The notes beneath the pieces were generated by a model. It did no database searches, was not told where the DNA came from, and saw nothing but the letters and a program-made list of their open reading frames with translations. The position numbers were made by a program, and so were the translations under genes. This document shows, piece by piece, positions 8,639-16,920 of a DNA stretch of 64,000 bases. This DNA comes from Parabacteroides merdae ATCC 43184 (GTDB taxonomy: Bacteria > Bacteroidota > Bacteroidia > Bacteroidales > Tannerellaceae): assembly GCF_025151215.1 (NCBI RefSeq), contig NZ_CP102286.1, positions 496,001 through 560,000 of the forward strand, in the 5' to 3' direction. Each line of letters opens with the position of its first letter. Positions within the stretch are counted from its first letter, which is position 1.

Positions 8639-9588
8639 AATTCTGTTTCGATTTTATATTTGTTTCGATTAGGTGAATCTCTTGAAATCAACTCTCCGAT
8701 GAATCCCGCGAGGAACATCTGTGTTCCGAGGATCATGGCCGTGAGCGAAACATAGAAGTAGGGCGAGTTGGTGACCAGTGGCCGCAAATCTCCCGTGCAG
8801 ATGGAAATCAGTTTCGCACTCAACACAATGACCAGTGCGATGAAACCGATGAAAAACATCACGCTTCCCCATAATCCAAAGAAATGCATCGGCTTCTTTC
8901 CGAATTTGGAGGTGAACCAGAGCGTGATCAGGTCCAGATAACCGTTTACGAAGCGGTTCAGTCCGAATTTGGTCGTTCCGTACTTGCGGGCTTGGTGTTT
9001 CACCACTTTTTCGCCGATCTTGCTGAATCCCGCGATCTTGGCAAGGTAGGGAATGTAGCGGTGCATATCGTTATAGACTTCTATGTTCTTGATTACGATG
9101 TTCTTGTAAGCCTTCAGTCCGCAGTTGAAATCGTGCAGGTTCGTAATGCCGGAGAATTTGCGTGCCGTAGCGTTGAACAGCTTGGTCGGAATGGTTTTTG
9201 ACAGCGGGTCGTAACGTTTTTTCTTCCAACCGGACACCAGGTCATAGCCTTCTTCGGTGATCATCCTGTATAGTTCGGGAATCTCGTCGGGGCTGTCTTG
9301 CAGGTCGGCATCCATCGTGATGACCACATCTCCCTTTGCCCGTTGGAAACCGCAGTTCAGACCGGGGGATTTGCCGTAATTACGGCGGAACTTGACAGCG
9401 TGTACCACTTCCGGATTCTTGCTTTTAAGTGCTTCGATCACTTCCCAGGAGTTGTCCGTGCTTCCGTCATTGATAAAAATTACTTCGTAACTGAAATTAT
9501 GTTCTTTCATCACCCGCTCTATCCAGGCAAACAATTCAGGAAGAGACTCGGCTTCATTGTACAGTGGTATAACTACTGATATGTCCAT
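8635..9588 (-). CDS. GT2 glycosyltransferase, polyprenyl-phosphate type
   Basis: A 317-residue inverting glycosyltransferase. The GT-A domain occupies about residues 1-230: VVIPLYNEAESLPEL, INDGSTDNSWE and the donor/metal site MDADLQDSPDEIPEL. Two membrane segments follow (about 230-260 and 270-295). This is the layout of GtrB/ArnC/DPM1-like enzymes that put a sugar on undecaprenyl phosphate at the cytoplasmic face. It follows the DUF4199 gene by about 20 bp. The sugar cannot be predicted. Confidence 0.9.
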   Translation of the reverse strand: MDISVVIPLYNEAESLPELFAWIERVMKEHNFSYEVIFINDGSTDNSWEVIEALKSKNPEVVHAVKFRRNYGKSPGLNCGFQRAKGDVVITMDADLQDSPDEIPELYRMITEEGYDLVSGWKKKRYDPLSKTIPTKLFNATARKFSGITNLHDFNCGLKAYKNIVIKNIEVYNDMHRYIPYLAKIAGFSKIGEKVVKHQARKYGTTKFGLNRFVNGYLDLITLWFTSKFGKKPMHFFGLWGSVMFFIGFIALVIVLSAKLISICTGDLRPLVTNSPYFYVSLTAMILGTQMFLAGFIGELISRDSPNRNKYKIETEL

Positions 9589-9608
9589 TATTTGTTTTTA
9601 TTTTCTTC

Positions 9609-10139
9609 TTATTTTTCTTCGGACACAGGGCTTGCTGTTTGTTTGCGGCAAACCAGTGCTGCTACCGGTATGGATAATATGATTCCGTAAAATATATTAT
9701 TGAAAATACCCTGGATAGCCATGTGGATGGGAGTGAAGTTGGTCCGGCTGATAGCCTCGATCACTTCACTGTTGAAGTCAGCGTTCTTCAGCGCCACTAT
9801 GGCTTGTGTCATCGTGTTGTTCAGGAAGTCGGGCGGAGCGATAAACTGGAAGAATATGAAATGCTCGATCGAAACGATCAGGGCCGCGAAGAAATACAGC
9901 ATGATGCCGAACCGCCATGCATGGAAGAAACTGATGCTTCCTCCTATGTCCTGCCGGTAACGCTTGGTCAAGTAATAGGCGATGAGAGGAACGGCAAGAC
10001 TTAAGCCTTCATAAATAAAGATAAGCGAGGGTATGGAATACCCGAAAATGAGGAACAGATATTTTATCACCCAATATATGCCCATAGCCAGGCCATAAGA
10101 CATCGCGCACTTCAACAGTAAACCTTTATTCTCTTCCAT
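9609..10139 (-). CDS. DUF4199 domain membrane protein
   Basis: A 176-residue protein with about four membrane helices and a cytoplasmic N-terminus (MEENKGLLLKCAMSYGLAMGIYWVIKYLF), matching the DUF4199 family of Bacteroidetes. The family has no established function. It lies immediately upstream of the GT2 glycosyltransferase on the same strand, so it may support a lipid-linked sugar step, but this is only an inference from position. Confidence 0.8.
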   Translation of the reverse strand: MEENKGLLLKCAMSYGLAMGIYWVIKYLFLIFGYSIPSLIFIYEGLSLAVPLIAYYLTKRYRQDIGGSISFFHAWRFGIMLYFFAALIVSIEHFIFFQFIAPPDFLNNTMTQAIVALKNADFNSEVIEAISRTNFTPIHMAIQGIFNNIFYGIILSIPVAALVCRKQTASPVSEEK

Positions 10140-10206
10140 GATAATGCTGTTTTTTTAATGTTCTCATCAGCAAAATTAATCCTTTTGTGAGAATATACAA
10201 TGCTTA

Positions 10207-10336
10207 GAATTGTCAATTGTCAATTGTCAATTGACAATTAACGAACGATTAACAGATAATTAACAATTGACAATAAAAAAAGACAATTGACAATCGCAAT
10301 TAAATATCTTTCTTAATTGTCAATTGTCAATTGTCC
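10207..10336. repeat. TTGTCAA/TTGACAA short repeats
   Basis: Many head-to-tail and inverted copies of the 8-mer TTGTCAAT and its complement lie between the DUF4199 gene and tRNA-Thr. Shorter copies occur at 20656-20685, 23140-23166, 52281-52306 and 61312-61360. The inverted copies can fold into hairpins. Confidence 0.7.
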
Positions 10337-10347
10337 ATTTGTTTCGA

Positions 10348-10420
10348 GCCTCTTGTCGGATTCGAACCAACGACCCCGAGATTACAAATCACGTGCTCTG
10401 GCCAACTGAGCTAAAGAGGC
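10348..10420 (-). tRNA. tRNA-Thr (anticodon TGT)
   Basis: A 73-nt cloverleaf on the minus strand. The acceptor stem is GCCTCTT/AAGAGGC, the D arm GCTC...GAGC, the anticodon loop TTTGTAA (anticodon TGT, reads ACA/ACG) and the T arm GTTGG-TTCGAAT-CCGAC. The CCA end is not encoded. It begins directly after the SRP RNA 3' end, with no promoter between, so both probably come from one precursor. Confidence 0.95.
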
Positions 10421-10421
10421 A

Positions 10422-10523
10422 GGTGGGTAAGCTTACTACATCGCGCCGCTACAACCAAGTACCCTTGCTGCGGTCAAACCCTGGGGGATTCCGAGGGAGC
10501 ATGCCGTGTAGGACTTACCCGGG
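10422..10523 (-). ncRNA. ffs: 4.5S/SRP RNA (small bacterial type)
   Basis: A GC-rich RNA of about 100 nt closed by a GGGTAAG/CTTACCC end stem. Its distal part holds the SRP helix-8 pattern: CCCCCAGG, apical loop, then CGCAGCAAGGG on the 3' side. The apical loop reads GUUUGAC instead of the usual GGAA-type tetraloop. It would bind Ffh in co-translational targeting to the membrane. A strong consensus promoter abuts the 5' end and tRNA-Thr follows at once. Exact ends are inferred from pairing. Confidence 0.75.
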
Positions 10524-10524
10524 T

Positions 10525-10556
10525 GCAAAAGTAGATATTATTTTTTACAATGCAAG
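10525..10556 (-). promoter_or_regulatory. Promoter of ffs - tRNA-Thr
   Basis: TACTTTTGC (minus strand, 10525-10533) is an exact TAnnTTTG box with TTG at 10553-10555, 19 bp upstream. The start site would fall at the first bases of the RNA. Confidence 0.75.
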
Positions 10557-10677
10557 CGTTTTCTACGAGTACGAGTGTTATTTGTTTGTAAGTGGTTGGA
10601 AACCTTTTGTTTTTAGATGTGTTAAAAAATGTATGCGATGATAGGAGGAAGATAGAGTTTGTTTATAAGGTGGGATA

Positions 10678-10709
10678 TTTCGGATTTCTAAATAATCTTG
10701 TACCTTTGC
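10678..10709 (+). promoter_or_regulatory. Promoter of the PurF-like gene
   Basis: TTTC at 10678-10681, 19 bp spacer, TACCTTTGC at 10701-10709. The start ATG lies about 34 bp downstream at 10743, which rules out translation starts further upstream. Confidence 0.65.
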
Positions 10710-10742
10710 AACCAAATTCAAAAATCAAAAACACTATTTACA

Positions 10743-12149
10743 ATGGGTGGTTTTTTCGGAACTATTTCTAAGTCGGCTTGTTCAACTGATTTATTCTATG
10801 GCACCGACTATAATTCTCATCTGGGAACCCGGCGCGGCGGTATGGCTACATACGATAAGGAAGCCGGTTTCACACGTTCGATTCACAATCTGGAAAGTTC
10901 TTATTTTCGTACGAAGTTCGAGCCTGCTCTCGACAAGTTTGTGGGAAATGCCGGAATCGGTATCATCAGCGATACGGATGCGCAGCCGATCGTCATCAAC
11001 TCCCACCTCGGTAAGTTCGCCATCGTGACGGTTGCCAAGATCAATAACATCGAGGAATTGGAACAGGATTTGCTGAAAGCGAATATGCACTTCTCCGAAC
11101 TGAGTTCGGGCAAGACGAACCAGACCGAACTGGTAGCGTTGCTGATTACGCAGGGAAAGGATTTTGTCGAAGGCATTGAAAATGTTTACGACCGGGTCAA
11201 AGGTTCCTGTTCCATGTTGCTGCTGACGGAAGACGGTATCATCGTGGCCCGCGACAAGTGGGGGCGTACGCCTATTATTATAGGTAAGAAAGACGGAGCC
11301 TATGCCGCTACCAGCGAATCGAGCAGTTTACCTAACTTGGATTATGAAATAGACCGATTTGTCGGGCCGGGAGAAATCCTCCGCTTGCGTGCCGACGGCA
11401 TCGAGCAGATGCGCCGTCCGAACGAGCAGATGCAGGTTTGCTCTTTCCTTTGGGTGTATTACGGTTTCCCGGTTTCTTGCTACGAGGGCAGGAATGTCGA
11501 GGAGGTCCGTTTCCAAAGCGGTTACAAGATGGGGAAGAAGGACGAGAGCGAAGTGGATTGTGTTTGCGGTATCCCTGATTCAGGCGTAGGGATGGCTTTG
11601 GGATATGCCGAAGGCAAAGGGGCTCCTTACCATCGGGCGATAGCCAAATACACACCGACTTGGCCGCGTAGTTTCACTCCGGCTAATCAGGAATTGCGTT
11701 CGCTTGTCGCGAAAATGAAACTGATCCCGAACCGGGCCATGCTGGAAGGAAAGCGAATCTTGTTTTGTGATGACTCGATCGTGCGCGGGACGCAGCTTCG
11801 CGACAACGTGAAAATCTTGTATGACTACGGGGCAAAAGAGGTACATATGCGCATTGCCTGCCCGCCTCTTATCTATGGTTGCCCGTTCCTCGGCTTTACT
11901 TCGTCGAAGAGTCCGCTCGAACTGATCACCCGTCGTATCATCAAGGAACTGGAAGGAGACGAGAACAAAAATCTGGAAAAATATGCGACGACCGACTCTC
12001 CTGAATATCAAAAGATGGTGCAGATCATTGCTGACCGCTTCGGCTTGAGCTCGTTGAAGTTCAATACGCTGGAAACACTCATCGAGGCAATCGGCCTACC
12101 GAAATGCAAAGTTTGTACGCATTGTTTCGACGGAAGCAGTTGTTTCTAA
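10743..12149 (+). CDS. Amidophosphoribosyltransferase (PurF) paralog without glutaminase Cys
   Basis: A 468-residue protein with PurF architecture: an N-terminal class II glutamine amidotransferase domain (about 1-230) and a phosphoribosyltransferase domain (about 240-440) with the PRPP loop FCDDSIVRGTQ (Asp343, Asp344). In real PurF the residue after Met is the catalytic Cys (MCGI..). Here the protein begins MGGFFG, so the nucleophile is Gly. The rest of the domain is kept (HLGTRRGGMATY, NSHLGKFAIV). A C-terminal Cys group KVCTHCFDGSSCF may bind metal. It may use free ammonia, make a related phosphoribosyl transfer, or regulate purine synthesis. The start is fixed by the promoter 34 bp upstream. 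Confidence 0.85.
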   Translation: MGGFFGTISKSACSTDLFYGTDYNSHLGTRRGGMATYDKEAGFTRSIHNLESSYFRTKFEPALDKFVGNAGIGIISDTDAQPIVINSHLGKFAIVTVAKINNIEELEQDLLKANMHFSELSSGKTNQTELVALLITQGKDFVEGIENVYDRVKGSCSMLLLTEDGIIVARDKWGRTPIIIGKKDGAYAATSESSSLPNLDYEIDRFVGPGEILRLRADGIEQMRRPNEQMQVCSFLWVYYGFPVSCYEGRNVEEVRFQSGYKMGKKDESEVDCVCGIPDSGVGMALGYAEGKGAPYHRAIAKYTPTWPRSFTPANQELRSLVAKMKLIPNRAMLEGKRILFCDDSIVRGTQLRDNVKILYDYGAKEVHMRIACPPLIYGCPFLGFTSSKSPLELITRRIIKELEGDENKNLEKYATTDSPEYQKMVQIIADRFGLSSLKFNTLETLIEAIGLPKCKVCTHCFDGSSCF

Positions 12150-12175
12150 AGAGATATGATCGGATGAAATAAGGA

Positions 12176-12208
12176 AAATCATGTGCAGAAATGCGCATGA
12201 TTTTTTTG
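12176..12208 (+). terminator. Terminator after the PurF-like gene
   Basis: Stem AAATCATGTGCA / TGCGCATGATTT with a GAAA loop, followed by a run of seven T. It separates the gene from pepT. Confidence 0.85.
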
Positions 12209-12261
12209 TTGTTAGTGACACTTTAATTACTTTTATGGCTTGTAATATTAATGATAAGCTT

Positions 12262-13491
12262 ATGACTGTAACAGATAGATTTTTGAAGTACGTGACGTTC
12301 GACACCGAGTCGAGCGAAACCACGGGTGTGACTCCCAGTACGCCGGGACAGCGCGTGTTTGCCGAAGCGTTGGTGAAAGAGTTGGAAGAGATAGGATTGG
12401 AAGACATCACCCTCGATGACAAGAGCTACCTGATGGCTACCCTGCCTGCCAATACGGCGAAGGAAGTTCCGACAATCGGCTTTATCGCCCATCTGGATAC
12501 CAGCCCCGATATGTCGGGCAAGGATGTCGAGCCGCGTATCGTAAGTTACGAAGGGGGGGATATCGTGTTGTGCGCCGAAGAAAACGTGGTGCTTTCGCCG
12601 CTTATGTTTCCCGAACTGGACGATTATAAAGGACAGGATATCATCGTGACCAACGGCAAAACCCTGTTAGGAGCGGATGATAAGGGAGGAGTGGCTGCTA
12701 TCATCGCCGCCATGAAATACCTGAAGGATCATCCGGAGATCGAACATGGCAAGATTCGCGTAGGGTTTACGCCCGACGAAGAGATCGGAGCCGGAGCCGA
12801 CTACTTCGATGTCGAAAAGTTCGGTTGCGAATGGGCCTATACGATCGACGGCGGACAGATCGGCGAGTTGGAATACGAGAACTTCAATGCTGCCGGAGCC
12901 AAAGTCGTTTTCAAAGGGCTGAACGTACATCCGGGATATGCCAAGGACAAGATGCTGAACGCATCGTTGCTGGCGGTAGAGTTCGCCTCTTGGCTGCCTG
13001 TCGCGCAACGTCCCGAACATACGACCGGTTATGAAGGCTTTTTCCATCTGACCGGCATAAGCGGAACGGTCGAGGAGGCTTCTCTTTCCTATATCATACG
13101 CGACCATGTGCGCACTGCTTTCGAACGGAAGAAAGAGTTGCTGCACGAGTTGGTGAAGCGAATGAACGAGATGCATCCGGGCAGTACGACGCTCGAACTG
13201 CGCGACCAGTATTACAATATGCGTGAAGTGGTCGAACCGAAGAAATTCATCGTGGACTTGGCGTTCGACGCCATGAAGGAAGCCGGTGTCACACCTTTGG
13301 TGAAGCCGATCCGCGGAGGTACGGACGGTGCTCGCCTTTCTTTCATGGGACTGCCTTGCCCGAATATCTTCGCAGGCGGGTTGAACTTCCACGGACGGTA
13401 TGAATTCCTCCCGGTCAAGTCGCTTGAAAAGAGCATGGAGACGATCGTTAAAATAGCAGAACTATTGGTCAAAGGTAATTATACATCATAA
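12262..13491 (+). CDS. pepT: Peptidase T (tripeptide aminopeptidase)
   Basis: A 409-residue M20B zinc peptidase, the same length as E. coli PepT. It removes the N-terminal residue of tripeptides in the cytoplasm. Visible active-site blocks are [11 protein letters not shown] (zinc His and Asp), [11 protein letters not shown] (bridging Asp), TPDEEIG (general base Glu), YTIDGG and the final [10 protein letters not shown] (zinc His). The ATG at 12262 gives the family N-terminus [17 protein letters not shown]; an in-frame ATG at 12235 is possible, and those further upstream fall inside the preceding terminator. The gene is followed 17 bp later by gcvT on the same strand. Confidence 0.95.
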   Translation: MTVTDRFLKYVTFDTESSETTGVTPSTPGQRVFAEALVKELEEIGLEDITLDDKSYLMATLPANTAKEVPTIGFIAHLDTSPDMSGKDVEPRIVSYEGGDIVLCAEENVVLSPLMFPELDDYKGQDIIVTNGKTLLGADDKGGVAAIIAAMKYLKDHPEIEHGKIRVGFTPDEEIGAGADYFDVEKFGCEWAYTIDGGQIGELEYENFNAAGAKVVFKGLNVHPGYAKDKMLNASLLAVEFASWLPVAQRPEHTTGYEGFFHLTGISGTVEEASLSYIIRDHVRTAFERKKELLHELVKRMNEMHPGSTTLELRDQYYNMREVVEPKKFIVDLAFDAMKEAGVTPLVKPIRGGTDGARLSFMGLPCPNIFAGGLNFHGRYEFLPVKSLEKSMETIVKIAELLVKGNYTS

Positions 13492-13508
13492 ATCACAAAT
13501 CATAAATC

Positions 13509-14594
13509 ATGAAAACAACTCCGTTTACCGATGTGCACATTGCACTCGGTGCCAAAATGCATGAATTTGCAGGTTTCAACATGCCGATCGAATACACCGG
13601 TATTATCGACGAACACATGACCGTTGTGAATGGTGTGGGTGTGTTCGATGTCTCCCACATGGGCGAGTTTTGGGTAAAAGGTCCGAATGCGCTGGCTTTT
13701 ATCCAGAGCGTTACCTCGAACGACGCTTCCGTGTTGCCGATCGGCAAAGCTCAATATACTTGCTTTCCGAATGACAAGGGCGGTATCGTGGACGACCTGC
13801 TGGTCTATCATTATGAACCGGAAAAATACCTTTTGGTTGTCAATGCGGGTAACATCGCCAAAGATTGGGATTGGTGCGTGAGCCATAATACAGTAGGGGC
13901 GGAACTGGAAAACTCTTCCGACCGTACTGCACAGTTGGCTGTCCAGGGCCCGAAAGCCGTCGAAGTTTTGCAGCGCCTGACTCCGGTCGACCTGTCTTCC
14001 ATTCCTTACTATTCGTTTGTGACGGGTGAATTTGCAGGTTGCAAGAACGTCATCATCTCCAATACGGGATATACCGGAGCCGGTGGTTTCGAACTTTATT
14101 TTTACCCGGATGATGCCATGACGATCTGGAATGCCATCTTCGAAGCCGGTAAGCCTGAAGGTATCAAACCGATCGGCCTGGGTGCACGCGACACGCTACG
14201 TCTGGAAATGGGCTTCTGTCTGTATGGCAACGATCTCGACGACACGACTTCGCCGATCGAAGCCGGTCTGGGTTGGATCACCAAGTTCGCCGAAGGCAAG
14301 AACTTCACCAATCGCGCCGAACTGGAACGCCAGAAGAAAGAAGGCGTTAGCCGCAAGCTGTGTGCCTTCGAGTTGGTAGACAAAGGTATTCCCCGTCACG
14401 GCTATGAGATTGCCGATGCCGAAGGCAACATCATCGGTGTGGTGACATCCGGAACCATGTCGCCTGTCTTGAAGAAAGGTATCGGTATGGGGTATGTGAA
14501 ACCTGAATTTGCAAAAGCCGGGACGGAAATCTGTATCAAGGTTCGGGGGCGTAACTTGAAAGCCCAGGTTGTAAAAGCGCCGTTCCGCAAGTAA
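13509..14594 (+). CDS. gcvT: Aminomethyltransferase (glycine cleavage T protein)
   Basis: A 361-residue T protein. It takes the aminomethyl group from lipoyl-H protein, releases ammonia and forms 5,10-methylene-tetrahydrofolate. Family blocks are visible: the N-terminal [38 protein letters not shown] with the folate-site Asp region, and [21 protein letters not shown]. The gene is full length. It sits behind pepT; the genes for H and P proteins are not in the window, so the glycine cleavage genes are scattered. A string of ATAAATC units lies just before the ATG. Confidence 0.96.
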   Translation: MKTTPFTDVHIALGAKMHEFAGFNMPIEYTGIIDEHMTVVNGVGVFDVSHMGEFWVKGPNALAFIQSVTSNDASVLPIGKAQYTCFPNDKGGIVDDLLVYHYEPEKYLLVVNAGNIAKDWDWCVSHNTVGAELENSSDRTAQLAVQGPKAVEVLQRLTPVDLSSIPYYSFVTGEFAGCKNVIISNTGYTGAGGFELYFYPDDAMTIWNAIFEAGKPEGIKPIGLGARDTLRLEMGFCLYGNDLDDTTSPIEAGLGWITKFAEGKNFTNRAELERQKKEGVSRKLCAFELVDKGIPRHGYEIADAEGNIIGVVTSGTMSPVLKKGIGMGYVKPEFAKAGTEICIKVRGRNLKAQVVKAPFRK

Positions 14595-14669
14595 GCTTGA
14601 CGATTGATACAATCGACGGGTCGCGAAGCTTCAATCGCAAGCCTCTTTAAGCGGCTCCGTCAGGCAACG

Positions 14670-14701
14670 AAGCCTGTTTCGTCACACGGCGGAACAGGCT
14701 T
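14670..14701 (+). terminator. Hairpin overlapping the next promoter
   Basis: Perfect 9-bp stem AAGCCTGTT (14670-14678) / AACAGGCTT (14693-14701) after gcvT. Its last bases form the TTTG -33 box of the following promoter, so ending of the gcvT transcript and start of the next one share DNA. There is no long T run. Confidence 0.55.
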
Positions 14702-14732
14702 TGATATATCTGATTATTTGTCGTACCTTTGC
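14700..14732 (+). promoter_or_regulatory. Consensus promoter of the BASS transporter
   Basis: TTTG at 14700-14703, 20-bp spacer, TACCTTTGC at 14724-14732: a textbook Bacteroidetes sigma-ABfr promoter. Confidence 0.8.
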
Positions 14733-14755
14733 GCCCGAAAATAAAAGAAGGTGCT

Positions 14756-15706
14756 ATGTTGAATTTTCTGAAAAACTGGACATTGCCCGTTGCGATGCTT
14801 GCCGGTGCGTTAGGGTATTTTATCTTTGCCAACTTCGCTTTTCTGGAGCCGACGAAACCGTTCATGAGTTCTTTTGTGGCCTATCTGACTCCCGCTTTGA
14901 TCTTTGCTCAACTATTGCTGACTTTCTGCAAAGTGCAACCGCACGAGTTAATGCCTTCTCTCTGGCATGGATGGCTGTTGTTGTTCCAGCTTGTTTCGGC
15001 TTCGCTTGTAGCTGCCTTGTTGATATTCGTACACATGGATGGTGCTTACAAGGAGGTTTTCGAGGGTGCGATGGTCTGCCTGATCTGCCCGACGGCTACG
15101 GCAGCAGCTGTCATCACCGGCAAGTTAGGGGGGAGTGCATCCAGCCTGACGACTTACACGTTGCTGTCGAACGTTCTGGCGGCGATAGTTGTCCCGTTGA
15201 TGTTTCCGTTGGTAGAACCTCATGCCGATATAACCTTTGTGACCGCTTTTCTGAAGATATTGAGCAAGGTGTTCCCTTTGTTGCTCTGCCCGTTTTTCCT
15301 GGCGATGTTGTTCCGCTATTTCCTTCCGGGACTGCATCATTTCCTGTTGGGTTTCCGCGACCTTGCTTTCTATCTCTGGGGTGTCGCGCTTGCCATCGTG
15401 ACGGCCCAGACCGTGAAGTCTCTTGTCGAAAGTAATGCTCCGGTAGGAGTGGAGGTGCTGATAGCCTTGGCGGGCTTAGTGACCTGCGCCGTCCAGTTCT
15501 ATTTGGGTAAGCGGATCGGAACCCGCTACTCCGACCGCATCAGTGCCGGGCAGGCCCTTGGGCAGAAAAACACTGTACTTGCCATCTGGATGGCTTATAC
15601 CTATCTGGACCCGCTTTCATCGGTCGGCCCCGGATCATACGTCCTGTGGCAAAATCTTTTTAACAGTTATCAGTTGTGGAAGAAGAGAAAAAATGATCCC
15701 ATTTAG
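14756..15706 (+). CDS. Bile acid:sodium symporter (BASS) family transporter
   Basis: A 316-residue inner-membrane protein with nine or ten hydrophobic segments. Family features include CPTATAAAVITGKLGG (about residues 105-120, the crossover region with small residues) and the second-half ISAGQALGQKNTVLAIWMAYTYL, where BASS proteins carry a conserved GQ..N signature. It likely imports an organic anion (bile salt, keto acid or pantoate-like compound) with sodium. I start at ATG 14756; an upstream in-frame ATG at 14729 lies inside the promoter. Confidence 0.85.
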   Translation: MLNFLKNWTLPVAMLAGALGYFIFANFAFLEPTKPFMSSFVAYLTPALIFAQLLLTFCKVQPHELMPSLWHGWLLLFQLVSASLVAALLIFVHMDGAYKEVFEGAMVCLICPTATAAAVITGKLGGSASSLTTYTLLSNVLAAIVVPLMFPLVEPHADITFVTAFLKILSKVFPLLLCPFFLAMLFRYFLPGLHHFLLGFRDLAFYLWGVALAIVTAQTVKSLVESNAPVGVEVLIALAGLVTCAVQFYLGKRIGTRYSDRISAGQALGQKNTVLAIWMAYTYLDPLSSVGPGSYVLWQNLFNSYQLWKKRKNDPI

Positions 15707-15714
15707 AGCTTTTT

Positions 15715-16212
15715 TCAGCCGCAAGTCGGGAGCAGCAGAAGTTCGTAGTCTGCGACATCCAGCCAACGGTCGAACTTCAAGCCGACCTTCGTGAAGCGGG
15801 AAACCTGTTTGAACCCCAGTCTTTCATGTAAGATATTACTGGCTTCGTTCCCTTCCGTGATGCAGGCGATCAAGGCTCGGTAGCCATTTTCGCGACATGC
15901 TTCAATCAATCTTTGCATCAGGAGCATCCCGATGCCCTTTCCGGTATGTCCGGGAGACAGGTAGACAGTTGTTTCCAGCGTATAGCGGTAAGCTGAACGC
16001 TCTTTCCACGTATGGGCATAACAATAGCCGGTGATTTCTTTGTCTTCTTCGTAGACGAAATAAGGAAAGCGGGAAGATATTTCTGCAATTCGGGCACGCA
16101 TTTCTTCTTCCTGCACCGGCTCCGTATCGAATGTAGCCACGCTGTGCAACACATATTCGTTGTAAATATTTGTGATCGCCTTTGCGTCCTGGAGCTCCAC
16201 TTGTCTGATCAT
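15715..16212 (-). CDS. GNAT family N-acetyltransferase
   Basis: A 165-residue acetyltransferase resembling the phosphinothricin/methionine-sulfoximine group (Pat/YncA). The start MIRQVELQDAKAITNIYNEYV and the acetyl-CoA loop YLSPGHTGKGIGMLLMQRLIE (about residues 92-111) are typical, as is NEASNILHERLGFKQVSRF near the end. It probably N-acetylates an amino-acid-like toxic compound or metabolite. It converges with the BASS transporter gene with a gap of only 8 bp, so their ends may share termination signals. A promoter box TATTTTTG lies at 16239-16246. Confidence 0.88.
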   Translation of the reverse strand: MIRQVELQDAKAITNIYNEYVLHSVATFDTEPVQEEEMRARIAEISSRFPYFVYEEDKEITGYCYAHTWKERSAYRYTLETTVYLSPGHTGKGIGMLLMQRLIEACRENGYRALIACITEGNEASNILHERLGFKQVSRFTKVGLKFDRWLDVADYELLLLPTCG

Positions 16213-16238
16213 ATCCCTTTTATCTTGTATTCTTGCCG

Positions 16239-16278
16239 CAAAAATAATGTATTAGAAGGAAAATAATCTGTATTTTTG
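16239..16278. promoter_or_regulatory. Divergent -7 boxes for the GNAT and DUF695 genes
   Basis: TATTTTTG occurs on the minus strand at 16239-16246 (toward the acetyltransferase) and on the plus strand at 16271-16278 (toward the DUF695 gene). No convincing -33 boxes were found. Confidence 0.5.
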
Positions 16279-16297
16279 TAGAATAATTGATATTGAT

Positions 16298-16735
16298 ATG
16301 AGATTAAGCAACGAGTGGTTTACCGCTCTTTCAGAGAATGAATCCGGACAACTGGTCACCGTTTCCGGTCGTGATGAATTAACTGAATTTATTCAGTCGG
16401 GCAAGTTCAAGGAACGGGTGGAAATCACCTGGAAATATGAAGGTGACGATAAAGGAATGCCTTCCGAAGCGCTTGCCGAAAAGATGGAGGAGGTACAGGA
16501 AGTTTTGCGTAAGGCGATGGAAAAAGATAAGCTGTCGATCCTGACCGGCGTTTATACCGGCGGCGGAGAGAGGATATGGGTCTATTATACCCGCACCGTC
16601 CGCGTTTTTGGTGAACGGTTGAATGAAGCCCTGGCGCCGTTTGAAATGTTGCCGATCTCTATCTATACGGAGGTGGACCCCGAATGGGAGGAATACTTGG
16701 ATATGTATGAGATGAAGGAGTGGGCCATTGAATGA
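16298..16735 (+). CDS. DUF695 domain protein
   Basis: A 145-residue acidic cytoplasmic protein with no signal peptide or membrane segment. It resembles DUF695 proteins: an N-terminal strand region, ITWKYEGDDKGMPSEALAEKMEE, and GGERIWVYYTRTVRVFGERLNEAL leading to a C-terminal acidic part. The family has no established function. It stands alone between divergent and downstream genes, with its own -7 box. The assignment to DUF695 is from the overall pattern and needs a profile search. Confidence 0.65.
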   Translation: MRLSNEWFTALSENESGQLVTVSGRDELTEFIQSGKFKERVEITWKYEGDDKGMPSEALAEKMEEVQEVLRKAMEKDKLSILTGVYTGGGERIWVYYTRTVRVFGERLNEALAPFEMLPISIYTEVDPEWEEYLDMYEMKEWAIE

Positions 16736-16885
16736 TATGTTTTGCCCGTAGGAAAAAAATCAAGGGAACATGGTTGTAGAACTCGGAAACATGTTTGGTG
16801 ATATCGTCCGGAGTTTTTGCTTCTGAGTTCTAAATAGTTTCTCTTTCCTGAAAGTTTAGAAAAACGAATGCTAAATATATTTACA

Positions 16886-16893
16886 TATATTTG
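16886..16893 (+). promoter_or_regulatory. -7 element of the DUF4434 gene
   Basis: TATATTTG, 27 bp before the ATG at 16921. The surroundings are AT-rich and no clear -33 box is seen. Confidence 0.5.
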
Positions 16894-16920
16894 TGAGATT
16901 AGATAAAATGTATATTTACC

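Noticed and set aside
12181..12261. N-terminal extension of peptidase T
   Set aside because: The first in-frame ATG lies inside the upstream terminator hairpin; family alignment supports ATG 12262.
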